A DNA stretch of 53,743 bases. It comes from Thermoplasmata archaeon (lineage in GTDB: Archaea > Thermoplasmatota > Thermoplasmata > GCA-020350865). This document shows, piece after piece, positions 32,531 through 40,269 of this stretch. A program made the position numbers and the translations under genes. The notes beneath the pieces are model-generated. The model searched no databases, was not told the DNA's origin, and saw nothing but the letters and a program-made list of their open reading frames with translations. The number at the start of each line of letters is the position of its first letter. Position 1 is the stretch's first letter. Location of the stretch: contig CP070751.1 of NCBI GenBank assembly GCA_020348445.1, forward strand, positions 2,860,309-2,914,051, given 5' to 3'.

Positions 32531-35287
32531 ATGTTCGAAGAGGAATACAAACTTGAATTCTTCAAGGAAAAAGGTTATATCCGAAAAGTGTGCCCTAGCT
32601 GCCAAACAGGCTATTGGACATTGGAGGATTCTGCTACAGTTTGTGGAGACACACCCTGTGTTGAGTACAGCTTCATCGGGGCCAGCCCCATGAATAGGCC
32701 TTATAGCCTAGATGAGGTTCGGGAATTCTATTTGAAATTCTTTGAAGAAATGGGGCATAAAAGATTCGAGCGCTATCCAGTTATCGCAAGATGGCGGGAC
32801 GATGTGTTTTTAACAAATGCCTCCATTTACGCCTTTCAACCATTTGTCACAGGTGGATTGATTCCGCCTCCCGCAAATCCCCTGACCATGTCCCAGCCCT
32901 GCATCAGGATGAGTGACCTTGACTCGGTGGGGAAAACAGGGAAACACCTCTCCAGTTTCGAGATGATGGCACATCATGCATTTAATTCAGACAAAGAGGA
33001 AGTTTACTGGAAGGACAAGACCACAAGACTCTGTCACGAACTTTTGACAAAGACCTTTGGTGTAGCAGAAAACGGCATTATTTACAAGGAGAAACCATGG
33101 TTTGGAGGGGGAAACGCAGGCCCCTCCCTTGAAGTTCAGGTAAGTGGTCTCGAACTTGCCACCCTTGTATTCATGAATCTGAAAAGGGACGATAGAGGTA
33201 AGACAGAAATTGAAGGGGAGCTTTACTCCCCCAATGAGCTCAGGATCGTTGATACAGGGTACGGTCTTGAGAGATTTGCCTGGGCTTCCATGGCCACACC
33301 CACAATTTACGACGCAATTTACCCTGATTTGACAAAGGAGCTTTTTGAAGCCTCCGGCATCTCCCACGAGCTTGAGAACGAGCGTTATGCCAGCATTATG
33401 GCAGAGCATGCCAAGCTGGCAGGAATAATGGATGTGAGAACAGATACTAAACTGCAGGACCTCCGCATGGAATGCGTAAAGCGGTTGGGTAAAAAAGGAT
33501 TTGAAATCACGATCAAGGAATTAAACGAGATGATGGCTCCAATTGAAAAGGTCTACGCAATAGTGGACCACACCCACACCCTTGCTTTCATGCACACCGA
33601 TGGTATAGTTCCATCCAATACAAAAGCAGGATACCTAGCAAGACTTGTCATTCGAAGAACATTACGTTTTATGGAGGCCCTGAACCTCGAATATTCACTG
33701 AGCGAGCTGGTATTAAGGCAGATTAAGACCTTTGATAACATTCTAAACCAAGAATTAAACGATGTAATAGTTGAAATGCTGGATTTGGAGACCAAAAGAT
33801 ATCATGAAACCATGGGCAAGGGAACCCGACTTGTAAAAACCTTCCTGGAAAAAACCGTGAGGAAGGAAGAGATCCCCCTTGATACCCTTATCGACTTTTA
33901 CGATACCCATGGAATCCATCCGCGGGTTGTTCAGACCATAGCAAGGGACATGGATCTGAATGTTGAAATTCCTGATGCCTTCAATTCCATTATCGCCACA
34001 CGTCATCAATCACCAGAGGCTGAGAAGGATAAGAAAAAGAAGATATACGACCTACCTCCCACTAAGCTCCTTTATTACGAACCCACGGACTTGAAGGAAT
34101 GCGATGCTGTGGTCCTTCACTCAGATGAGGGCAAGGTCATTTTAGACGGAACCGTGTTCTATCCTGAAGGTGGAGGGCAGCCCTGCGATTTCGGAGTGAT
34201 TTCTACTCCCAGTAAAATCGTTAATGTAACAGATGTTCAAAGATACGGGGATGTGATCGTCCACACTGTGGATAGCAACATACCCAAAGGTGAAATGGTC
34301 CACTGCAGTGTTGATTGGGACAGGCGAATGGCACTAACAAGGCATCAATCAGGAACCCATGTCATACTGGGCTCTGCAAGAAATGTTCTTGGAGGCCATG
34401 TTTGGCAGTCCGGTGCCCAAAAGGGTCTGGATCAATCTAGAGTGGATATCTCTCATTTCAGAAAGATCGAAGAGGAGGAGATCGAGAAAATTGAGCTTGT
34501 GGCCAATGAAACCTTGCTTAAAAACATACCTGTAGAGAAGATTTGGATGGATCGTGGAGAGGCAGAGAAACAGTACGGGTTCAGATTGTACCAGGGAGGA
34601 GTCCCTATTGGCAAGAAGATACGGGTGGTTCGAATCGGGGATTTTGATGTGGAAGCCTGCGCAGGGACACATGTTAGACAGACCAATGAACTGGGATTGA
34701 TTAAAATTCTGAAAACCGAGCGCATTCAGGACGGTGTGGAAAGGATCATCTTCTCTGCTGGGATGGCCTCTGTAAAACACGTTCAAAAACATCATTCCTT
34801 GCTTCGGGAATCAGCAGGCGTTCTTAGGGTCTTTCCAGAGCAACTTCCAAAGACAGTCAACAGGTTCTTTGAGGAGTGGAAATCCCAGAAGAAACAGATT
34901 GAAAAGCTGCGAAAACATGGTGCCCAATCCCCAGTTCAGGCTTTAAAAGAAGGTGCTGAACTTGCAGGTGATGTAAAACTTCTGTCCCATATTCAAGAAG
35001 ATGCAGATAAAAATACGTTTGAGGAACTTATCGCCATTGGTAGGAAAGTGTACGACATGGAAAAAACAGTGGCGATTTTAGGATGCGACTTCGAGGGAGG
35101 TAAAATCATAATTGCAAGGAGCAAGGATCTTGATTTGGATTGCGCAGCCTTGGCATCTGAGGCAGGAAAATTAATAGGAGGTGGAGGAGGAGGAAAGCCT
35201 GAGTTCGCCCAGGCTGGCGGGAAATCAAAAAAGGATATACAAAAGGCTGTAAATGAATTAAAAAAGAAGATAAAGGACCTTTTATAA
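32531..35287 (+). CDS. alaS: Alanyl-tRNA synthetase, archaeal form
   Basis: The protein has 918 residues from the ATG at 32531. It joins Ala to tRNA-Ala and clears Ser/Gly mischarging. The N-terminus has the archaeal zinc-like segment (VCPSCQTGYW ... CGDTPC), then the class II catalytic core (GHKRFERYPVIARWRDDVFLTNASI, EMMAHHAFN, GYGLERFAW). The editing domain lies at about 545-750 (GTVFYPEGGGQPCDFG). Its zinc motif reads RHQSGTH where the family has HxxxH, so the first ligand His is Gln606, with His605 beside it; the second half CAGTH (C710, H714) is intact. The oligomerisation tail with GGGGGGKPEFAQAGG ends the protein. Length is typical. Confidence 0.95.
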   Translation: MFEEEYKLEFFKEKGYIRKVCPSCQTGYWTLEDSATVCGDTPCVEYSFIGASPMNRPYSLDEVREFYLKFFEEMGHKRFERYPVIARWRDDVFLTNASIYAFQPFVTGGLIPPPANPLTMSQPCIRMSDLDSVGKTGKHLSSFEMMAHHAFNSDKEEVYWKDKTTRLCHELLTKTFGVAENGIIYKEKPWFGGGNAGPSLEVQVSGLELATLVFMNLKRDDRGKTEIEGELYSPNELRIVDTGYGLERFAWASMATPTIYDAIYPDLTKELFEASGISHELENERYASIMAEHAKLAGIMDVRTDTKLQDLRMECVKRLGKKGFEITIKELNEMMAPIEKVYAIVDHTHTLAFMHTDGIVPSNTKAGYLARLVIRRTLRFMEALNLEYSLSELVLRQIKTFDNILNQELNDVIVEMLDLETKRYHETMGKGTRLVKTFLEKTVRKEEIPLDTLIDFYDTHGIHPRVVQTIARDMDLNVEIPDAFNSIIATRHQSPEAEKDKKKKIYDLPPTKLLYYEPTDLKECDAVVLHSDEGKVILDGTVFYPEGGGQPCDFGVISTPSKIVNVTDVQRYGDVIVHTVDSNIPKGEMVHCSVDWDRRMALTRHQSGTHVILGSARNVLGGHVWQSGAQKGLDQSRVDISHFRKIEEEEIEKIELVANETLLKNIPVEKIWMDRGEAEKQYGFRLYQGGVPIGKKIRVVRIGDFDVEACAGTHVRQTNELGLIKILKTERIQDGVERIIFSAGMASVKHVQKHHSLLRESAGVLRVFPEQLPKTVNRFFEEWKSQKKQIEKLRKHGAQSPVQALKEGAELAGDVKLLSHIQEDADKNTFEELIAIGRKVYDMEKTVAILGCDFEGGKIIIARSKDLDLDCAALASEAGKLIGGGGGGKPEFAQAGGKSKKDIQKAVNELKKKIKDLL

Positions 35288-35363
35288 TGGATTTACAGAA
35301 ACATCGCAATAAATATTCTATTCAAAACCCTTATTAACCATTCCCTATATTTATCTAAACACG

Positions 35364-37016
35364 ATGAAAGATCCTGACAGTCCAACTCCATTTCCGCCTT
35401 ATCAAGATACTCCAGCTCCATCACCTTCTAGGCAAACTTACGATGAGCCTCCGGTTTATCCTGCCGAGCATGAGAAGAGGATGCAGAAGGAGATTGAGGA
35501 TCTGCGGAGGAAGATAGGCAGATTCTTTACTGTCTACGAGATTCGCGTGGGCCTGGATGCAGTGGCTTTTCATTGCAGGGTGAATGAAGAGACACTTGAG
35601 GAGAACTTCGAACTACTTAGAAATCTGCTCAAGCCAGATTACATACCAGTTTTGACATACGAGGGTGGAGAGCATATTCTTTTTGTCACCAAGAAGCCCC
35701 AGGTCAAGTACAAGGGAACAAGGGTCAATCTGATTCTGCTCATATTAACTATTATAACCACAACAATCGCAGGTTCAAGTCTATGGCTTTCCTATGATAC
35801 AGTTCGCGCCGGCCAATCCGTCTCCGATATAGACGTTTTGGCGGGTATATTCAGTCCCTCTAATTTGGTATTTGGAATGCTGTTCTTCGCTTTTCCTCTT
35901 TTGTTGATTTTGGGTGCACATGAAACTTCTCATTATATAATGGCAAAAAGACACGGTGTCGCTGCATCGCTTCCTTTCTTTATCCCAATGATCCCACCAC
36001 TTGGAACCCTGGGTGCCGTAATCAGCATGCGGGAGCCCATTCCCAACAAGAAGGCGTTAATAGACATAGGTGCAGCTGGTCCCATAGGGGGCCTTATCGT
36101 GGCAATTCCCGTGGCAATAGTAGGATTGATTCTCACCGATGTTTACAATGTATCTGCACAGACACCTGAGCCAGGTGGCTTGATACTTTACAATCCACTG
36201 CTTCTTATCGGGATAAACAGTCTCGTGCCAACTAAGGCGGATCTTTTGGCGCATCCAACTTTTTTTGCTGGATGGGTGGGTATACTGGTTACTGCCCTTA
36301 ATCTTCTTCCTGCAGGACAACTGGATGGAGGCCATATTGTCCGTGCTCTGTTTGGAAAGAGAGCCAGGGCAATAGGCCTTGCAACCATCATAATAATGCT
36401 GTTTTTGGGATTTATATTCCAATATTTTGGTTATGTGTTCCTCATTGTAATCATCATGGTTCTTGGGGGTGGATTGAGTCATCCACCTCCATTAAATGAT
36501 ATAACAGGTTTGGACAGAAGGAGGGTAATGGTAGGTGTGGTGGCACTTATCATATTTGTGGTGAGCTTCCATCCCGCACCTTTTCAAACTGCTGAGCTTC
36601 CAAAATATGGTTTTGAGCTGGACTCTGAGTTAAATGAAACAGCGGTGGCTCCAGGTGGTTATATAGAATTCAATACAACAGTAAGTAATATAGGTACAGT
36701 TAAAAACGATGTATTTATGAATATTACTATGAATCAGTCAAAGGTGGATGAAGGGTGGAATGCTTCATTGATCTGGACCAATGAAGAGACATATATTTAC
36801 AATATAACAGATTCAGATCCTCTTGGTTTTACTGTTGATGATAAAGAAGAAACCAATGTCACGGTTAGGATTTCTGCTCCATCTTCGGCCGCTATAAATG
36901 AGAATGTAACGTTGAAGTTGAATCTGAGGTGGACATCCTGGGTTAGAAATGATTTAGGAGATATAATAAAGAGGGAGCAAAGCACCTACAAGGAGATCAA
37001 GGTCAGTGTTGAGTAG
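35364..37016 (+). CDS. Site-2 protease-like M50 metalloprotease
   Basis: The protein has 550 residues. A Pro-rich N-terminus and a small cytoplasmic domain (about 40-120: RKIGRFFTVYEIRVGLDAVAFHCRVNEE) precede six or more membrane helices. The zinc site is H186-E-T-S-H190 in the third hydrophobic segment, with the third ligand in NLLPAGQLDGGH (D321), the M50 signature. It should cut membrane-embedded substrates such as anti-sigma-like or tethered regulators. After the last helix comes an extracellular NEW3-like beta domain (about 430-550: AVAPGGYIEFNTTVSNIG). Membrane-tethered transcription factors exist in this window (19711-22839), but a link is only a guess. Confidence 0.85.
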   Translation: MKDPDSPTPFPPYQDTPAPSPSRQTYDEPPVYPAEHEKRMQKEIEDLRRKIGRFFTVYEIRVGLDAVAFHCRVNEETLEENFELLRNLLKPDYIPVLTYEGGEHILFVTKKPQVKYKGTRVNLILLILTIITTTIAGSSLWLSYDTVRAGQSVSDIDVLAGIFSPSNLVFGMLFFAFPLLLILGAHETSHYIMAKRHGVAASLPFFIPMIPPLGTLGAVISMREPIPNKKALIDIGAAGPIGGLIVAIPVAIVGLILTDVYNVSAQTPEPGGLILYNPLLLIGINSLVPTKADLLAHPTFFAGWVGILVTALNLLPAGQLDGGHIVRALFGKRARAIGLATIIIMLFLGFIFQYFGYVFLIVIIMVLGGGLSHPPPLNDITGLDRRRVMVGVVALIIFVVSFHPAPFQTAELPKYGFELDSELNETAVAPGGYIEFNTTVSNIGTVKNDVFMNITMNQSKVDEGWNASLIWTNEETYIYNITDSDPLGFTVDDKEETNVTVRISAPSSAAINENVTLKLNLRWTSWVRNDLGDIIKREQSTYKEIKVSVE

Positions 37017-37165
37017 ATAAAAACAATAATCTTTCTCATATTATGCCTTGAATTCAGTTTCCCTACATAGTATTAGTCACATGATAGATATTTTTTAATA
37101 CTTTTAGTTCAATATATTGTCCCAATTGATGTCGAGGAAGATGGTTTAGAATCTGGTGATGGAAA

Positions 37166-37465
37166 GTGAGTGAGCATAAAACAGTTCAAATTAAACATGC
37201 ATTAGCACTTTTCTTAGTTCTTCTTATAATTGGTCTTTCATTATTACTTGGATTCAATCATGACCCAGATACAGGAGCAGTCACTATCAATCCCACGTTT
37301 ATTATATATGGGATTCTTGGTGCAATTTTAATATATATAGCTTTGACTTTTAAGGGATTCAGGGTAAATTTTCCAGTAAGAATGAGGTTCTGTGTTAGTT
37401 GTGGGAGGAACATCCCTTTTGATGCTGTTATCTGTCCATATTGCAGGCATGATTATGAAAAATAA
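37166..37465 (+). CDS. Small membrane protein with C-terminal zinc ribbon
   Basis: The protein has 99 residues from a GTG start. Two membrane helices (HALALFLVLLIIGLSLLLGF and FIIYGILGAILIYIAL) are followed by a cytoplasmic zinc ribbon (FCVSCGRNIPFDAVICPYCRHDYE). This layout is frequent in Thermoplasmata and Methanomassiliicoccales-type archaea, without a known function. It follows the M50 protease by about 150 bp. AT-rich sequence at 37090-37110 could be its promoter. Confidence 0.65.
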   Translation: MSEHKTVQIKHALALFLVLLIIGLSLLLGFNHDPDTGAVTINPTFIIYGILGAILIYIALTFKGFRVNFPVRMRFCVSCGRNIPFDAVICPYCRHDYEK

Positions 37466-37616
37466 TGTCTTCGAAAATCCCTTTTGATATGATATTGAAG
37501 AGGAGTGCATTTAAGAATATCGAAACCAAGATGAGGTAAATAAATCTCCTACTTATTTTCAATACCCAATCAAAAAGTCAATTATAACCCCGTTTCTACC
37601 ATTTAAATACATGGTT

Positions 37617-37670
37617 CTGTTCCAGACTCGGTTGGTGAGGGGGGCTGTTCCATAGCGGTTGGTGAAAGGG
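37617..37670 (+). repeat. Imperfect 26-bp direct repeat in an intergenic stretch
   Basis: ctgttcca...ggttggtga appears twice (37617-37642 and 37645-37670), downstream of a TATA-like ATTTAAATAC at 37601-37610. It may be a small non-coding RNA or a regulatory repeat, or chance duplication. No C/D- or H/ACA-box pattern was recognised in it. Confidence 0.3.
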
Positions 37671-37683
37671 CTTTTAAGGATTT

Positions 37684-38502
37684 TTATAATTTTGTAAATT
37701 GAGAAGAGTAATATTGAATTGTTGAAAAAGATAAAAATAGTATGTACCCTGCATCCTCTCTTGTAATATCATATCCTTCATGTGCCCCAGTATGTAGTAA
37801 ATTATAGATTTTATGTTGCAATTCATCAATTCTTTCACTCTTTTTTGGTTTTTCTTTTTGACCAGGAGAATTGTAATCTATTTTTTCTATTATTTCAGGT
37901 TTCAATGCAATAGCTTCACGTAAACTTTCAAAAGCCTCTCTACATTTTACTACGGTAGGTTTATTATTACCTTCATTAAATAGTTGTTGAGCCTCCCTTA
38001 ATCTTGATATTGCTGATGAAAGAGATGGTATTTCATGGACTTTAGGTCTTAATATCTCAAATATAGCATAATCGAAATAACCCAATTCGGATGCTATATT
38101 CAACCATTCTCTTTCTGATAATTTAAAAGCTTGGTGAACATAGGCGGTACTATTGCTAATATTCCCTATATTAAACTCATTTGTATGAACAAAATGTAAT
38201 GTTTGAATCTCTACATTGACAGGGACATCTCCCCCCATTCTCACCTTCTCAATTTCTCTAAATAAATATGGATTTATAAAAAACTCTTCATGATATTCAA
38301 TTGATGCTCCCTGTTCTAATTCACGTGTATCCAATCGAATTCTGTCACCTATCATAATATTACATAGTCTGACTTTTGTTGTATAACCCATCATTTTTAG
38401 GTTATTTCTTTTATCTTGTGTAATTTGTAAATGTACTCCAATAACAGGACCAGGGGATGGGCTTCTTTTTTCTACTAAAACATTTTTAATTAAACCTTGC
38501 AT
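37684..38502 (-). CDS. Hypothetical protein with a helical, HEPN-like C-terminus
   Basis: The protein has 272 residues. The N-terminal half (1-130) is beta-rich. Residues 135-272 are helical, with LSSAISRLREAQQLFNEG, KCREAFESLREAI and a final segment LLHTGAHEGYDITREDAGYILFLSF. That final block resembles the last helices of HEPN-like or 'abortive-infection-type' C-terminal domains, but no clear RX4-6H catalytic motif is seen. The family is not identified. It is AT-rich relative to the neighbouring core genes and sits in an accessory island. The start is the ATG at 38502. Confidence 0.55.
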   Translation of the reverse strand: MQGLIKNVLVEKRSPSPGPVIGVHLQITQDKRNNLKMMGYTTKVRLCNIMIGDRIRLDTRELEQGASIEYHEEFFINPYLFREIEKVRMGGDVPVNVEIQTLHFVHTNEFNIGNISNSTAYVHQAFKLSEREWLNIASELGYFDYAIFEILRPKVHEIPSLSSAISRLREAQQLFNEGNNKPTVVKCREAFESLREAIALKPEIIEKIDYNSPGQKEKPKKSERIDELQHKIYNLLHTGAHEGYDITREDAGYILFLSFSTIQYYSSQFTKL

Positions 38503-38595
38503 CTAAATTCCTCCATATAGTAAACCTCTAAAGAATATTTAATCCTTTTCTTCTTGAACTTAAAACAGTAAAAGAGATTATTGATGAGATATGAA

Positions 38596-39522
38596 TTATT
38601 TTTTCTTCTTTCTCTTTTTCCTAATCTTATCACATTTGGTGCAAAAATGTCTCTCTATTTGAGGAACCCATATTAAAATATTTTTGCATTGAGGGCATTT
38701 ACTTATATGTTCCCCCAATGGTGTTATTTCTATATCTTGAAGTTTCAATCCGAAATATCCTGGAATAATACCATATCCTTGTATCATTTCTCCTTTTCCT
38801 TCTTCTAGCATGTTTATATCAAAAAAACTAAGAATGGTTTCAGACCTATGTTCTAACGATACTAAATTTTTATGAGCTAAGTAAGCACCATTGATTATAT
38901 CCCCAACGATAATGCTATTTAAGAATGATGAAAAAATGAGTGATCTAACGGCCTCCATGTCCTCCTCTTTAATACCTCTTTTCCTTTCTAAAAATGAATC
39001 GACAACAGAAATATTTCCAAATAATACCCAACGGAGAGTGCTAGGAAACCCATTAAAAATTAATGGTAATCCATTTTTTTCAGTTTCGGATAACTTAATT
39101 TTAATATGATTTTTAATAATCCAGTCTATGATTTTCTCATAATTTAACATTCTGAAGGTAAAACCAGACTTTATAAATTTCAATCTGATTTTTTTGTCAT
39201 CATTGTTTAAATGCGGTCTTGCAATTTCAATAAACCATTCTGGTTTCATATCATAATTCAAGGTATAACAATCACGTGGTTTAGAACCGCCTTTTTCTCT
39301 TTTTTTTATTAATTCTGCGGGGCAATCATGTCTAATTAAAATCTTTTTATTTTCTAATTCGTCTACATATTTTTGAATCCCACTAATATCTTTACCTATT
39401 TTTCCATTCTTTCGTCTAATATTCTTACTAATGTTTGAAATCCAATCCATTTTATTATTATTTTCTATAAAATAATCTATTATATCCCTTTCTCCACTTC
39501 CTATTTTAAACTCTGTAGACAT
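38596..39522 (-). CDS. Hypothetical protein: N-terminal winged helix, C-terminal zinc ribbon
   Basis: The protein has 308 residues. Residues 1-70 (ERDIIDYFIENN ... GIQKYVDELENKKILIRHD) read as a winged helix. The C-terminus has two CxxC pairs (CPQCKNILIW and FCTKCDKI) followed by a lysine-rich tail (RKKRKKKK), a zinc ribbon. The middle is helical. It is probably a DNA-binding regulator; the family is unknown. The ATG at 39522 is preceded by a palindrome and a TATA box arranged as at the ATPase gene. Its AT-richness fits an acquired gene. Confidence 0.6.
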   Translation of the reverse strand: MSTEFKIGSGERDIIDYFIENNNKMDWISNISKNIRRKNGKIGKDISGIQKYVDELENKKILIRHDCPAELIKKREKGGSKPRDCYTLNYDMKPEWFIEIARPHLNNDDKKIRLKFIKSGFTFRMLNYEKIIDWIIKNHIKIKLSETEKNGLPLIFNGFPSTLRWVLFGNISVVDSFLERKRGIKEEDMEAVRSLIFSSFLNSIIVGDIINGAYLAHKNLVSLEHRSETILSFFDINMLEEGKGEMIQGYGIIPGYFGLKLQDIEITPLGEHISKCPQCKNILIWVPQIERHFCTKCDKIRKKRKKKK

Positions 39523-39527
39523 TATTT

Positions 39528-39553
39528 GCTGTATAAAACAGCTTATTTAAAAC
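39528..39553 (-). promoter_or_regulatory. Promoter with palindromic operator before the winged-helix/zinc-ribbon gene
   Basis: GCTGT-ATAAA-ACAGC (39528-39542) lies 5 bp before the ATG. On the minus strand a TATA-like GTTTTAAATAAG (39542-39553) sits just upstream and is centred about 26 bp from the ATG, predicting a leaderless transcript. A repressor at the palindrome would block start. Self-repression by the encoded winged helix is inferred. Confidence 0.45.
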
Positions 39554-39562
39554 TGTATCGGT

Positions 39563-39667
39563 TACTTGAATTTTGCATACTTGAAATTCAATTAATTGAA
39601 AATCCATTAACTGAAATTCCACTAATAGAATATCAACTTATTGAAACTCAGATATTTGAATGTCCAG
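39563..39667. repeat. Seven tandem degenerate 15-bp repeats
   Basis: Seven consecutive units of exactly 15 bp share the pattern TAnTTGAAATTCCAn, starting at 39563, 39578, 39593, 39608, 39623, 39638 and 39653. TTGAA or a one-base variant is kept at the same place in nearly every unit. On the minus strand the units read as pentapeptides like VEFQL/MDFQL/IEFQV with a single stop. They lie between the promoter of the 38596-39522 gene and a tRNA gene. They could be a run of protein-binding sites or decayed pentapeptide-coding sequence. Confidence 0.65.
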
Positions 39668-39682
39668 CATGTCATTTTTATT

Positions 39683-39694
39683 GATGATATAAAC
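39683..39694 (+). promoter_or_regulatory. TATA box of the class-II tRNA gene
   Basis: GATGATATAAAC lies about 28 bp before the first paired base of the tRNA, so the gene appears transcribable. Confidence 0.45.
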
Positions 39695-39718
39695 GCAATC
39701 ACAACCATATACCTTAGT

Positions 39719-39804
39719 GAGGTCGTAACAAAGCGGTCAACCGTGGTGGATTGAAAATCCATTTCCGCAGGGATTCATGGGTTCGAATCCCGTCGACCTC
39801 ACCA
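39719..39804 (+). tRNA. Class-II tRNA with GAA at the anticodon position and encoded CCA
   Basis: Acceptor GAGGTCG (39719-39725) pairs with CGACCTC (39794-39800), then A and an encoded CCA (to 39804); the pairing extends two bases outward. The anticodon arm is GTGGA-TTGAAAA-TCCAT, giving GAA (Phe-type loop). A 14-nt variable region (about TTCC-GCAG-GGAT) and the T-arm ATGGG-TTCGAAT-CCCGT follow. A14, G15, G18G19 and A21 are present, but the D-stem has an A-C mismatch. A long variable arm is expected for Leu/Ser, not Phe, so identity is unclear. It may be a decayed or element-borne tRNA. Confidence 0.55.
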
Positions 39805-39959
39805 AGGGTCGATTTAATGTCTACAGATAATACTAGATATGTTCAAACAACTATTTTACGTTTATCCCATATCCAATTTAAAAATACACCCATTATAAAT
39901 AAATTTGATAGATTGAAAGCTGATTATTATGATCGCCATATTGAACAATTAACCCTCGA

Positions 39960-40145
39960 TTATTTCTTAGCTTTAGAAGGCTCTACAACCAGCTTTAAAG
40001 ACCCCCCAACAGCCTCCAATTTCCAATATAAAGAATCTCCCGCTTTTAGTCCAAATTGCTCTACAATCCATCGTGGAATGGTGCTACGCAATGATGGGCT
40101 TTTGGATGAAGCTAAAGCCAATACAGTTTTCGTTCCTTCAGGCAT
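39960..40145 (-). CDS. AbrB/SpoVT-like DNA-binding protein
   Basis: The protein has 61 residues. SLRSTIPRWIVEQFGLKAGDSLYWKLE is the swapped-hairpin AbrB pattern (S-L-R-x-TIP, then GLKxGD and W-x-x). AbrB-type proteins bind DNA as dimers and often serve as antitoxins or local regulators. No toxin gene of the VapC type is seen next to it. It starts at the ATG at 40145, 30-35 bp after a TATA-like ATTTATATACCC on the minus strand. It lies antisense to an open frame that extends the transposase reading frame upstream, which supports a later start for the transposase. Confidence 0.75.
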   Translation of the reverse strand: MPEGTKTVLALASSKSPSLRSTIPRWIVEQFGLKAGDSLYWKLEAVGGSLKLVVEPSKAKK

Positions 40146-40173
40146 TAAATCACCGAATAGAGATATAGATAGA

Positions 40174-40238
40174 GGGGTATATAAATCTACCTATCCATAT
40201 ACCATAAAGTATATATACCCATATGCCTATATAGGTAT
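40174..40238. promoter_or_regulatory. Divergent promoter region between AbrB-like gene and transposase
   Basis: TATA-like elements point both ways: GGGTATATAAAT (40175-40186, minus-strand box for the AbrB-like gene) and TGCCTATATAGGTA (40224-40237, plus-strand box for the transposase). The block is built of repeated and inverted TATATACC/GGTATATA motifs, for example 40175-40184 against 40210-40220. These could bind the AbrB-like protein. Confidence 0.45.
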
Positions 40239-40269
40239 TAGAAGTGGTGTATATATAGGTAGAAAGGTG

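Noticed and set aside
39719..39804. tRNA-Sec or tRNA-Pyl
   Set aside because: The pairing at the acceptor end extends to 9 bp as in tRNA-Sec, but the anticodon loop has no TCA or CTA and the D-arm is not of that type.
39751..40269. Longer N-terminus for the transposase
   Set aside because: It would overlap the tRNA and run antisense to a clear AbrB-like gene, whereas a ribosome site and TATA box support the start at 40270.
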